Position numbers and translations under genes: made by a program
Part shown: positions 9,021 to 15,928 of the stretch, piece by piece
Numbering within the stretch: the first letter of the stretch is position 1
Layout: every line of letters starts with the position of its first letter
Origin: Thalassobacillus sp. CUG 92003
GTDB lineage: Bacteria > Bacillota > Bacilli > Bacillales > Halobacillaceae
NCBI RefSeq assembly: GCF_013618635.1
Contig: NZ_JABLSJ010000004.1
Coordinates: 124,001 to 188,000 of the forward strand
Reading direction: 5' to 3'
DNA: 64,000 bases
The notes under the pieces: model-generated
What the model was told of the DNA's origin: nothing
Seen by the model: the letters and a program-made list of their open reading frames with translations, nothing else
The model's database searches: none

Positions 9021-9079
9021 AAAATGTCGTCAGAAATTTGAAAGAGTGTTACACCCTCCAATCATTTTTCCGACATTTT
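9021..9079. other. Inverted repeat upstream of the yczE-like gene
   Basis: AAAATGTCG (9021-9029) is repeated in inverted order as CGACATTTT (9071-9079) with a 41-base spacer, just ahead of the ribosome site GGAAGGGAGGAG. It could form a leader hairpin or be an operator pair; no T tract follows. The rest of 8805-9099 shows nothing clear. Confidence 0.35.
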
Positions 9080-9099
9080 AGAGGAAGGGAGGAGATCGT

Positions 9100-9741
9100 A
9101 TGCTTTATCGAGCTTCGGTTTACCTTCTCGGTATATTAATTAATTTCCTAGGCGTAGCATTAATTATTAACGCTACCTTAGGCGCAGGGTTTTGGACCTC
9201 ATTTTTTATCGGGGTGTCCGAAAAGTTAGGTTATACAGTCGGTTTTTGGTATGGAACAGCGCAATTTATCATTATTTTTATAAATGGGCGTTTAATGAAA
9301 CAAGCACCTGAATTCAGAGCGGTGCTGCCCGTTGTTTTAGAAGCGATCGTATTGGACTTTTGGTTGGAAGTTGTATTTGGCGGACTAAATTTAGCAGGAG
9401 CCCCTTTTGTGTGGCAAGTGCTTATGCTAGCGGCCGGTGTTATACTCGTCGGTCTAGGGGTTGCGATTTATATCTTGCCCCAATTGCCTAGAGCTCCGGT
9501 GGATCAGCTATTCTTGGCAGTGAGTCATCGTTTCAATTTAAGCCTGAGAATGGGGCAGACCCTTATTGGCATTATGATGGGAACGTTCGCGTTTCTTATC
9601 GGCGGACCGATTGGTTTAGGAACGATTGCACCCATTATATTTTTAGGGCCATGCATTCAATTATGGTACACCAATGCTTATCCGATATATGAAAAATATC
9701 AACCTCTTGCCGAGGAACTGTCTCCAGAAAGTTCCGTTTAA
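9100..9741 (+). CDS. YczE/YyaS/YitT-family integral membrane protein
   Basis: The 213-aa product has about five to six membrane spans and begins with the family's characteristic stretch (LGILINFLGVALIINATLG, then GAGFWTSFF). YczE-like proteins are of uncertain function; B. subtilis YczE is linked to surfactin production. A strong ribosome site (GGAAGGGAGGAG) precedes the ATG. A family-A repeat with a terminator hairpin lies 28 bases downstream, so the gene is probably monocistronic. Confidence 0.85.
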   Translation: MLYRASVYLLGILINFLGVALIINATLGAGFWTSFFIGVSEKLGYTVGFWYGTAQFIIIFINGRLMKQAPEFRAVLPVVLEAIVLDFWLEVVFGGLNLAGAPFVWQVLMLAAGVILVGLGVAIYILPQLPRAPVDQLFLAVSHRFNLSLRMGQTLIGIMMGTFAFLIGGPIGLGTIAPIIFLGPCIQLWYTNAYPIYEKYQPLAEELSPESSV

Positions 9742-9745
9742 GAGG

Positions 9746-9995
9746 TGGAAACAAAACTGAATAAAACAACAAAAATTCCGAATGATTTCGCTTAAATTGT
9801 TCGGAATTTTTGTGTTTTAAGGAATGCGTTCAAAGACCACACCGTCAAAACACGCCGCCTTCTACCGGCACATCCTCATCGTCCGAGGAAAGCAAAGTGT
9901 CTTTTCCCAGTTATTGCGTTTAGGAGAATTTAAGGGGTGCGGGAAACGATTCGTTTTCCAGGTGGCGTGCGCGCATAGTCGATTTACTTTAAAAC
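9746..9995 (+). repeat. Family-A intergenic repeat, copy 1 (degenerate 3' half)
   Basis: It begins with a leader (CTGAATAAAAC) and a 14-bp hairpin (9769-9782 with 9800-9813) followed by a module containing GTCAAAACAC. The same order occurs at 25399-25615 and 63691-63901. The 3' half here is diverged and contains a short hairpin of the form GGAAACGATTCGTTTTCC. It sits directly downstream of the yczE-like gene, so the hairpin likely also terminates that transcript. Confidence 0.75.
9769..9813. terminator. Terminator hairpin of family-A repeat copy 1
   Basis: The arms ACAAAAATTCCGAA and TTCGGAATTTTTGT pair perfectly over 14 bp, with A-rich and T-rich flanks that would work in either direction. 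It lies 28 bases after the yczE-like stop. Confidence 0.8.
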
Positions 9996-10123
9996 ACAAG
10001 TAAGACCTTCTATATACATCAATTTATACGTTGTTGATATATGAATGCTCTTTTTAAACATAAAAATATACTGTCATTTCATACACGAAAAAAATGCTAA
10101 ATAAACCAGCTTCACTTATATAG

Positions 10124-10273
10124 AAGGGTCCGTTCACTAAAGTAAATGGGTTGGCTGGGAAATGGCGAGACTCCCGTAGGAGAAGGAACTAGTCGAGACC
10201 CCGCAAGGAGTGTTAACGACAGAGGAGGCTTGACGCTCCCCCACAGAAAAGCGAGTTATTACCCAGCCAACCC
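10124..10273 (+). repeat. Family-B palindrome-ended repeat, copy 1
   Basis: The 126-bp core is bounded by the perfect 12-bp inverted ends GGGTTGGCTGGG (10148-10159) and CCCAGCCAACCC (10262-10273). An inverted copy lies at 46801-46950, and both share an additional outer flank (AGGGTCCGTTCACTA) on the same end, so the unit is about 150 bp. The interior (GAGACTCCCG, GAGACCCCGCAAGGAG, GAGGAGGCTTG) would fold into a branched structure. No protein is encoded; it behaves like a MITE or a dispersed structured element. Confidence 0.85.
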
Positions 10274-10382
10274 AAACACTCATGCATATAGGACTCATAG
10301 TATCTCTAAACGTCGTATTCCAGGAACTTAGAACGCTTTTCTGAAACGAAGCATGCACAATCAATATTTGTATGGAATTATA

Positions 10383-10408
10383 GGAACCTTAGCTGCTTTG
10401 ATTGCGTC
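10383..10408 (+). promoter_or_regulatory. Predicted ECF-type promoter (GGAAC-N17-CGTC)
   Basis: GGAAC (10383-10387) and CGTC (10405-10408) are 17 bases apart, the classic arrangement recognised by ECF sigma factors of the SigM/SigV/SigW group. It lies just upstream of the sigma gene and predicts autoregulation, with a transcript start near 10415, before the ribosome site at about 10420. The rest of 10274-10382 shows nothing clear. Confidence 0.65.
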
Positions 10409-10431
10409 TAAGAAGTGAAAAGGGGGTTGGG

Positions 10432-11013
10432 GTGTTTGTTATGGCGATCCAACTAGACGATTATAATCTGCATGTCATCAGCCAGGATGAAGCAAGAAGA
10501 GAAGCATTTTTAGAACAAATGATAGCTGAATATAGCCAATCCATATTATGGCTTGCCTTTAGTTACGTTAAGGAACAGCAGCTTGCAGAAGAATTAATGC
10601 AGGATGTGTTTTTGACGTGTTATAACAAAATCGAACATTTCCGCAATCAGTCATCCATTAAAACATGGACATATCGCATTACCATCAATAAATGCAAAGA
10701 CCAGCTGAGGAAGAAAACCTTAAAGCGCTTTCTAATGAACGAGGAACGCAATCAGGATGATTTCGGTGTTACGACAAAAGATCCGGAAGCCATCACGTTT
10801 GCAAAGATGGAAGACCAGCAACTAGCAGATAAAGTATTAGCGTTGCCGACTAAGTTCAAAGAAGTTATTTTCATGTATGATTTTGAAGACATGAAAGTGA
10901 AAGAAATGAGCGACATTTTGAAATTGAATCAGAATACTATCAAAACCCGATTGAATAGAGGCAGAAATATGTTGCGGAATATGTATGAAGAGGAGGGGTT
11001 GGATGAACATTGA
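10432..11013 (+). CDS. ECF-subfamily RNA polymerase sigma factor
   Basis: This is a sigma-70 family protein of the extracytoplasmic-function type with only regions 2 and 4. Region 2 reads AFSYVKEQQLAEELMQDVFL and SIKTWTYRITINKCKDQLR; region 4 reads FKEVIFMYDFEDMKVKEMSD, then NTIKTRLNRGRNML. The start is most likely GTG 10432, spaced about 7 bases from AAGGGGG, or ATG 10441; a longer frame from 10402 overlaps the predicted promoter. It overlaps the next gene by 11 bases. Subgroup is not certain; the neighbouring gene suggests envelope or cell-surface signals. Confidence 0.93.
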   Translation: MFVMAIQLDDYNLHVISQDEARREAFLEQMIAEYSQSILWLAFSYVKEQQLAEELMQDVFLTCYNKIEHFRNQSSIKTWTYRITINKCKDQLRKKTLKRFLMNEERNQDDFGVTTKDPEAITFAKMEDQQLADKVLALPTKFKEVIFMYDFEDMKVKEMSDILKLNQNTIKTRLNRGRNMLRNMYEEEGLDEH

Positions 11014-11995
11014 AGACAAACTCTTGCATTTGCGCAAATCAATGAAAGCCACAACCCTGAAAGATGTGAACGTCGATCGTGAGCGTTTGAAACAACGCGT
11101 GCTCGAACAATCAAAAAGGAAGCGTAAGTGGTCAAGCAAACAGTGGATGCAGGCTGGCATGAGTTCCTTCGGAGCCGCCGTCCTCTGCATATTCATTGGG
11201 TTTGCCGGTTTCACTAATATTAATTTCCTTTCCCATAACGGGGAACCAGGCGGCACGACGCCAACTGTTCCTGACGCTGATTCGATGGATGAAACGACCG
11301 ACGAGCACATCGCTACCTATTTATCTGAAGATGATTCACGGTATTCTGTGCTTTATCTGTTTGATGGTTCCACGGATCAACGTGAAGAATGGACAGAGAC
11401 GCGGGAGCAGTTAGCGGGTGACATGGATCAAACGTTTATCCGTAATAATTTCGAGTCGTTCCATTCAGGGGTGAAGGAGCGTTACAATCTGGATCATGCG
11501 CCGGTTGCTCTTGTATTTAACACTGACGAAATGGTTTTTAAAGCAACTGAACCGGAGCAGCTGATGAATTTTTATGAAGAAGAAATAATTCAAACGACAG
11601 AAAGTCAATTTGCAGTTGCCCAAATTAAACTGGGCATGACAAGAGAGGAAGTTGTAGAACGATTAGGCGAACCAACAAATGAAACAACGGGTCAACAAGG
11701 AAACCAAACCCTGGCATATCATGACGGCGGAGCCCCTATTATGTATTTAACACTGGATGACGAGACTGTTATCACTATAGACGCAAGACCTTATAATGTA
11801 ACGAGCGAAAATTGGCAACAACTGCTCCCAACAAATGAACAACAAATGAGAGATATGTACGGCAAACCTGACGCCCAAACCGAAGGAAGCTGCTATGAAT
11901 CAGCAACGTGTCAGCAATACAAATATGGAGAGCTTGAAATCACATTCAATATACCAAATAAAGGCATCGACCGCATGGTTTATGAATCAAATTAA
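11003..11995 (+). CDS. Membrane protein partner of the ECF sigma factor (probable anti-sigma factor)
   Basis: The ATG at 11003 lies inside the end of the sigma gene and follows GGAGGGG, so the two are translationally coupled. The 330-aa product has a short basic N-terminal region (about 55 residues, the place for sigma binding), one membrane span (QAGMSSFGAAVLCIFIGFAG) and a large external part. Within that part IKLGMTREEVVERLGEPT resembles the SmpA/OmlA (BamE-like) lipoprotein fold motif, and there is a Cys pair (GSCYESATC) that could form a disulfide. I do not see a ZAS zinc motif. Anti-sigma function is inferred from arrangement. Confidence 0.75.
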   Translation: MNIEDKLLHLRKSMKATTLKDVNVDRERLKQRVLEQSKRKRKWSSKQWMQAGMSSFGAAVLCIFIGFAGFTNINFLSHNGEPGGTTPTVPDADSMDETTDEHIATYLSEDDSRYSVLYLFDGSTDQREEWTETREQLAGDMDQTFIRNNFESFHSGVKERYNLDHAPVALVFNTDEMVFKATEPEQLMNFYEEEIIQTTESQFAVAQIKLGMTREEVVERLGEPTNETTGQQGNQTLAYHDGGAPIMYLTLDDETVITIDARPYNVTSENWQQLLPTNEQQMRDMYGKPDAQTEGSCYESATCQQYKYGELEITFNIPNKGIDRMVYESN

Positions 11996-11998
11996 ATA

Positions 11999-12039
11999 AG
12001 AGAGCCGTCAGCTTCTCAGAGAAGACTTGACGGCTCTCT
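11999..12039. terminator. Terminator hairpin after the ECF sigma operon
   Basis: The 12-bp perfect arms AGAGAGCCGTCA and TGACGGCTCTCT flank a 17-base loop. The T tract is weak (TATTATTA). It lies between convergent genes and may serve both. Confidence 0.7.
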
Positions 12040-12055
12040 ATTATTAAAAAGGGGA

Positions 12056-12226
12056 TTAGCTGTTCATTTGGTTATTCTGACCAGGCATTTGATTTGTCAT
12101 ATTTTGCATCGCTTGCGGAAGCATATGCTGTAATTGACCGCCTCGGCCTGTCATCATACTATACGTTGCTGCACCAATACCAATTGAAGCTACCATCGGG
12201 ATCCATTGTACATTTCTTTTGTGCAT
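12056..12226 (-). CDS. Small DUF3918-like (YrzQ-type) protein
   Basis: The 56-aa product starts MHKRNVQWIPMVASIGIGAA, a short hydrophobic segment with Gly residues, followed by a Met/Gln/Asn-rich tail. It resembles small YrzQ/DUF3918 proteins of bacilli; function unknown. The start is the ATG at 12226, 10 bases after AAAAGGAG; a longer frame from a TTG at 12247 would start inside the ribosome site. Confidence 0.6.
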   Translation of the reverse strand: MHKRNVQWIPMVASIGIGAATYSMMTGRGGQLQHMLPQAMQNMTNQMPGQNNQMNS

Positions 12227-12342
12227 ACTAGGTCCACTCCTTTTCAAATTGGCTTTTTGAGAAGCCTTTTATATTGTGTATCAATTCGCGAACTTCATGT
12301 AAGTGAACCATTTCCAATTTGAAATGAAAAAAGTGAGGAAGG

Positions 12343-12801
12343 CTAAGATGTGTAATCAGCAATGTTATATTTTTTCAAAAGCTTTACATAAATAACAACA
12401 ACACTGAATCCTAATAAGTAAACGAGAAGCGAGTAAAAAATGTTCCACTGGTTATAGAAGTGAACTTTATCAACTAAGAGCGCCATAAATTCCAGCGAAG
12501 TTGTAATAAGGGAGAACACAACGATTAACATTTTCGTCTCCAACAACCTGATGTAATTGAAATAGCCAAAATAACAGGCAAGCATGGGAAAATATCCTAA
12601 GTTAAAAGGAAGCGCAGGTAACGATGGATTATCATGAAACGGACTGACAAGCCAAAAAACCCGAAAGCCCCAATCATTCAATCCAAAAGCGATCATTGCT
12701 CCTAAAGGAAACAACAATATGACGAGCGCTGGTTTTCTGAGAAATAATAAGGCAGTAAGAATCCAGGGAATCACCGCACCAAATAATATATTTATGACCA
12801 T
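12343..12801 (-). CDS. Small multi-span membrane protein (CBO0543-like), paralogue of 8331-8804
   Basis: The 152-aa product is hydrophobic throughout, with about five spans. It shares the ILF..VIPW start, a GFR/GFW element after an Asn, FNLGYFP in the middle and the end motif WNIFYSLLVYLLGF with the product of 8331-8804. No catalytic motif is visible. Two copies of one membrane protein within 4 kb suggest local duplication or functional diversification; the names rest on memory of a family not verified here. Confidence 0.7.
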   Translation of the reverse strand: MVINILFGAVIPWILTALLFLRKPALVILLFPLGAMIAFGLNDWGFRVFWLVSPFHDNPSLPALPFNLGYFPMLACYFGYFNYIRLLETKMLIVVFSLITTSLEFMALLVDKVHFYNQWNIFYSLLVYLLGFSVVVIYVKLLKKYNIADYTS

Positions 12802-12864
12802 AGTAAACGCACACTCCTCCGATTATTTAGTAGTATGACCTTTAATTGGCTGTATTATGTTGAT

Positions 12865-12905
12865 ATAAAAAAAGAGACATGAGCTTTTAACAGCGTCACG
12901 TCTCT
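12865..12905 (-). terminator. Rho-independent terminator for the CxxC microprotein gene
   Basis: On the minus strand the arms AGAGACGTGA and TCATGTCTCT (two 10-base arms with one G-T) are followed by a T7 tract, ending 9 bases after the stop of the gene at 12914-13075. Confidence 0.75.
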
Positions 12906-12913
12906 CTTACTGG

Positions 12914-13075
12914 TTATATTTTTCTTAATGCCCGCCTCTCTGCATGAGGAATGCATTTGAAGCAAACAGCTATTTTGTTCCCATTGTCATCTAAATAATA
13001 CCTCGGCTCGTTGGCATTTTTTTTGCACATGCCACACTTTTCGGGCATGAATAATCGTTTAATGGCTTGAAACAT
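12914..13075 (-). CDS. 53-aa zinc-ribbon-like microprotein with two CxxC motifs
   Basis: It encodes a basic protein beginning MFQAIKRLFMPEK, with CGMC near residue 14 and CFKC near residue 38, 22 residues apart, a spacing typical of a zinc ribbon. The ATG at 13075 is 8 bases from AAGAGGAG; another ATG at 13081 lies too close to that site. A terminator follows immediately. I do not recognise the family. It could be a nucleic-acid-binding or metal-binding protein. Confidence 0.75.
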   Translation of the reverse strand: MFQAIKRLFMPEKCGMCKKNANEPRYYLDDNGNKIAVCFKCIPHAERRALRKI

Positions 13076-13233
13076 GGCCATCTCTCCTCTTGGAACATCT
13101 GGTTGGTTAGGCCTAGTCTAACACGTTGACGCTTCTTTGTTTTATCATATGCTCATTTCCACCTGCGTTCCTTCTATTCCCATGATAAACTATTAACACA
13201 TACAGTTATACGCAGCGAAAGGAGGGAAGGAGC

Positions 13234-13464
13234 ATGTATCTTACTGTCAAAGAAGCTGCCGCGTATTTAGATTTGCCGGAAGCATACGTTCAAAAACTTA
13301 TGCTTGAAAATAAAATCCGTTCAGTGGATGATGGTAAGCAAGTTTTGATTAACACTGACCAATTCGAGCATTACTTTGAACAAATGGAAACCTATCACGC
13401 AATGGTCCAAGCTTATTTCAATGAACCTTTGCCGGACGACATTGATGTAAAAGATGAAGACTGA
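13234..13464 (+). CDS. Excisionase-type helix-turn-helix DNA-binding protein
   Basis: The 76-aa product is a MerR-like/excisionase (helix-turn-helix 17) domain: MYLTVKEAAAYLDLPEAYVQ, then an IR..DDGKQVLINTDQFEHYF wing, and a short acidic tail (PDDIDVKDED). GAAAGGAGGGAAGG precedes the ATG. The 3' end overlaps the convergent ctaG gene by 52 bases. There is no integrase nearby, so a mobile-element role is unsupported; it may be a small regulator. Confidence 0.85.
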   Translation: MYLTVKEAAAYLDLPEAYVQKLMLENKIRSVDDGKQVLINTDQFEHYFEQMETYHAMVQAYFNEPLPDDIDVKDED

Positions 13465-14246
13465 TGCTTAAGGATAGCTGCATCCTTTCCATCATAGTGG
13501 GCGAGTTGCGGCCGAGTGGATTGGTACCAGTGTAAGCACATGAGAACAATAATGACGAGGTCAATTGCATCACCGCCATAGTACATGAGCTTGCTGGCCG
13601 ATTGTGCTTCGTCCACGGGGACACCATCGGGAGGATGCGCATAAATGAATTTCGATAGGATACCGTGCCCCGCTAAAGCAAATATGAAAATGATCGCTCG
13701 ATACAGATAACTATACCGATGAGGCGTCGGGTCAATATAAAGAAACGAAATAGTAAACAAATAACCGGCGATAAATACATGCAGATGAACTAAAACATGC
13801 GCGAGCATATTTTCTTGCATGTAATGATACAGCTCGGTTGTGTAAAGCACCCATAGACCTCCGATATTAAGCAGCGATGCCACGATGGGATGAGTGAATA
13901 CGCCTACTATGTGACTCCTTAATACACGTGTCAAACGGCGTGCCTGATGGACGCGCAACGTTCTTAAGACAAGCGTAACAGGCGCAGCAAGTGCCATGAG
14001 AAGGGGGGCGAGCATCCCAAGCAATAAATGCGCCCACATATGTGCTGTGAAATTCATATGGGCCTGCTCAGCTAGTGGGCCCGTAACCGAAAAACAAGCA
14101 CATAGGATGCCCATCGCCCAAAAAAACTTGCGATAAAATGGCCATTTGGCATAGCGGCGACTCGAAAAGGTTGCTGCTATGACGTAAGATAAAATGGCTA
14201 GCCCGCCAATTGCTCCTATCAAAGCCGACATAACAGCGTTAGTCAT
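13413..14246 (-). CDS. ctaG: Cytochrome c oxidase assembly protein CtaG
   Basis: This is an integral membrane protein of 277 aa with about seven spans. It has the caa3-type CtaG His pattern, for example EQAHMNFTAHMWAHLLLGM and HVLVHLHVFIAGYLF, whose His residues may bind copper. CtaG is needed for assembly of the copper centre of caa3 oxidase in B. subtilis. It overlaps the upstream DUF2243 gene by 8 bases, so the two are cotranscribed. Its last ~17 codons overlap the convergent HTH gene. No oxidase structural genes are in the window. Confidence 0.92.
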   Translation of the reverse strand: MTNAVMSALIGAIGGLAILSYVIAATFSSRRYAKWPFYRKFFWAMGILCACFSVTGPLAEQAHMNFTAHMWAHLLLGMLAPLLMALAAPVTLVLRTLRVHQARRLTRVLRSHIVGVFTHPIVASLLNIGGLWVLYTTELYHYMQENMLAHVLVHLHVFIAGYLFTISFLYIDPTPHRYSYLYRAIIFIFALAGHGILSKFIYAHPPDGVPVDEAQSASKLMYYGGDAIDLVIIVLMCLHWYQSTRPQLAHYDGKDAAILKHQSSSFTSMSSGKGSLK

Positions 14247-14703
14247 GGCGAACCCTTGTACGTTTAATGAGTAATAGACCTGCCATAATCATGACGGCTG
14301 CTGAAATATTCCAAACTAAATCATAGGGAAGCACATCCGGTACATACCGAATCTGATGCAAACGCATGACTTTATGCTGGATGAGACCATCATATAATTG
14401 GAATGCCCCTGCACCAAGCAAAGTGCCCCCTAGTGTTTTCAGCGGCCAAAAAGCTCGCCGCCTTCTAAGATCAGCAAACAAAAAGAATGCCCCTACTGTA
14501 GCGAACCAGCTGAAGGCATGAAAAAAACCATCTGAAATGAGCCCGACATCTGTCGTGGATTGGTCATAGAAATGATGCCAATGCAAGAGCTGATGAAAGA
14601 CCATTTCATCGATAAAAGCGACGAATCCGACCCCAAACAGGAATCCTGTCCAAACATTTCGTGAGGCGTATGTGTGTGTGGCGTTATGCTGACGATCAGT
14701 CAT
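14239..14703 (-). CDS. DUF2243 family membrane protein
   Basis: The 154-aa product has four predicted spans with the DUF2243 signatures GFVAFIDEMVFHQLLHWHHF and DGFFHAFSWF, and a His-rich pattern including RLHQIRYVPD. Function unknown, but it is often beside ctaG, and the 8-base overlap here supports a shared role in copper or heme-copper oxidase maturation (inference). ATG 14703 is 7 bases from GGGAGGAG; the ATG at 14709 is too close. Confidence 0.88.
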   Translation of the reverse strand: MTDRQHNATHTYASRNVWTGFLFGVGFVAFIDEMVFHQLLHWHHFYDQSTTDVGLISDGFFHAFSWFATVGAFFLFADLRRRRAFWPLKTLGGTLLGAGAFQLYDGLIQHKVMRLHQIRYVPDVLPYDLVWNISAAVMIMAGLLLIKRTRVRHD

Positions 14704-14844
14704 AAACATCTCCTCCCTGCATCTAAAACTGTTACGTCTATTCGTCCCTTTACCTGTTCGAGCACTTCGATAAACTATGTAAGCCTTGAGAACAGGAAGA
14801 TGATCAAATTTTCAGAAGAGGTCAACTAGAAAGGAAGGGAAAAA

Positions 14845-15740
14845 TTGAAGAAAGATGATATAAATCACATAATGAAGTCAGCTTCTGACAAAAAATCGTT
14901 TTCAGGCGTTGTAGGTATAAAGCAAAACGGTGGAGGGGAGGCTTACGCAGCATATGGATTTGCCGATCGGGCAGATGAAAGGCTAAACAACCAAGCAACA
15001 CGGTTTGGAATTGCATCAGGATGTAAACTGTTCACATCAGTTGCCATTTGCCAATTAGTTGAAAATGGTTCACTACAGATTAATACAAAATTGAAAGACT
15101 GCTTGGATCACATATTCCCGTTTGGAAATGAAGATGTAACCATTCACCATTTGCTTACGCACACATCGGGTATGCCGGATTATTTCAACGAAGCAACCAT
15201 GGATGATTTTGAACAATTGTGGGAACGTACACCTATGTATAGTCTGCGGCGTTTCATTACAATAATGCAGCATATATTGTACTAGGTTTGATTATTGAAC
15301 AACAATCAGGATTGAGCTTTACTGAGTACGTTGAAACGCATGTTTTTGATCGGGCAGGTATGCGTGATTCCGGGTACTTCGCTTTAGATTCTCTTCCTGT
15401 GAACACGGCAAATGGTTACATAGATTATGAAGATGGGTCATGGAAAACGAACATTTATGCGATTCCTGTGAAAGGAGGAGGGTTCGTCACAGCTCCTGAT
15501 ATGATACGTTTTTGGGATGCATTGCTTCACCATGAACTATTAAATGAGACGTTGACTAATTACATACTGACGCCTCACGTTCAGGTGAAAGATGGCACCG
15601 CCTATGGATATGGTATGTGGATGGAGATCCAGGGAGAGGCCGTAACGAAATACGAAACAGAAACCAATTTAGTTGTGGTTTCAAACGAGAGTAAAGGTGC
15701 TTATACCAGCATGAAAGCCTTCGAAGCATATGTGACTTAA
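14845..15740 (+). pseudogene. Serine hydrolase (beta-lactamase class C/esterase type), inactivated by deletions
   Basis: The first frame (TTG 14845 after AAGGAAGG) carries the active-site region FGIASGCKLFT with the SxxK-like Ser-Gly-Cys-Lys and HHLLTHTSGMPDY, and breaks at about 15250. The second frame resumes with FHYNNAAYIVLGLIIEQQSG, containing the Tyr-x-Asn motif. Compared with the family as I remember it, about 20-25 residues between MYSLRR and FHYNN are missing and out of frame. There also seem to be in-frame losses near IPVKGGGFVTAPDM (normally a longer Gly/Asp stretch) and between TKY and ETETNLVVVSNES, where a GYDPGVSF-like segment is expected. Several deletions point to a decaying gene, not a base-call error. 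Confidence 0.8.
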
Positions 15741-15928
15741 GTCCATTAAAAGCTCTATTCCCAATGGGAAACAGGGCTTGTATTATGCCTGTTCAGGGCT
15801 ATCATCATCAATTATGTCATCTAACGCGTCCAGAAAATCCGTAAGCATGATAATACTATAGCCTCGTTTTAATTTCACCCAGAGCGGGAAAGTAAGGGTA
15901 ACTACTCAATGTGAAGGAGGTACTGTAT

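Noticed and set aside
10146-10331. Open frames across the family-B repeat
   Set aside because: They lie within a palindromic repeat, have no ribosome site and no protein-like composition.
13234-13464. Excisionase gene as a sign of an integrated element
   Set aside because: No integrase, attachment-site repeat or phage-like genes nearby; such HTH proteins are often stand-alone regulators.
15786-15908. Minus-strand open stretch of about 40 codons ending in an acidic ...DDIIDDDSPEQA tail
   Set aside because: No ribosome site or clear start, and no recognised family. It may be a gene remnant but cannot be supported.
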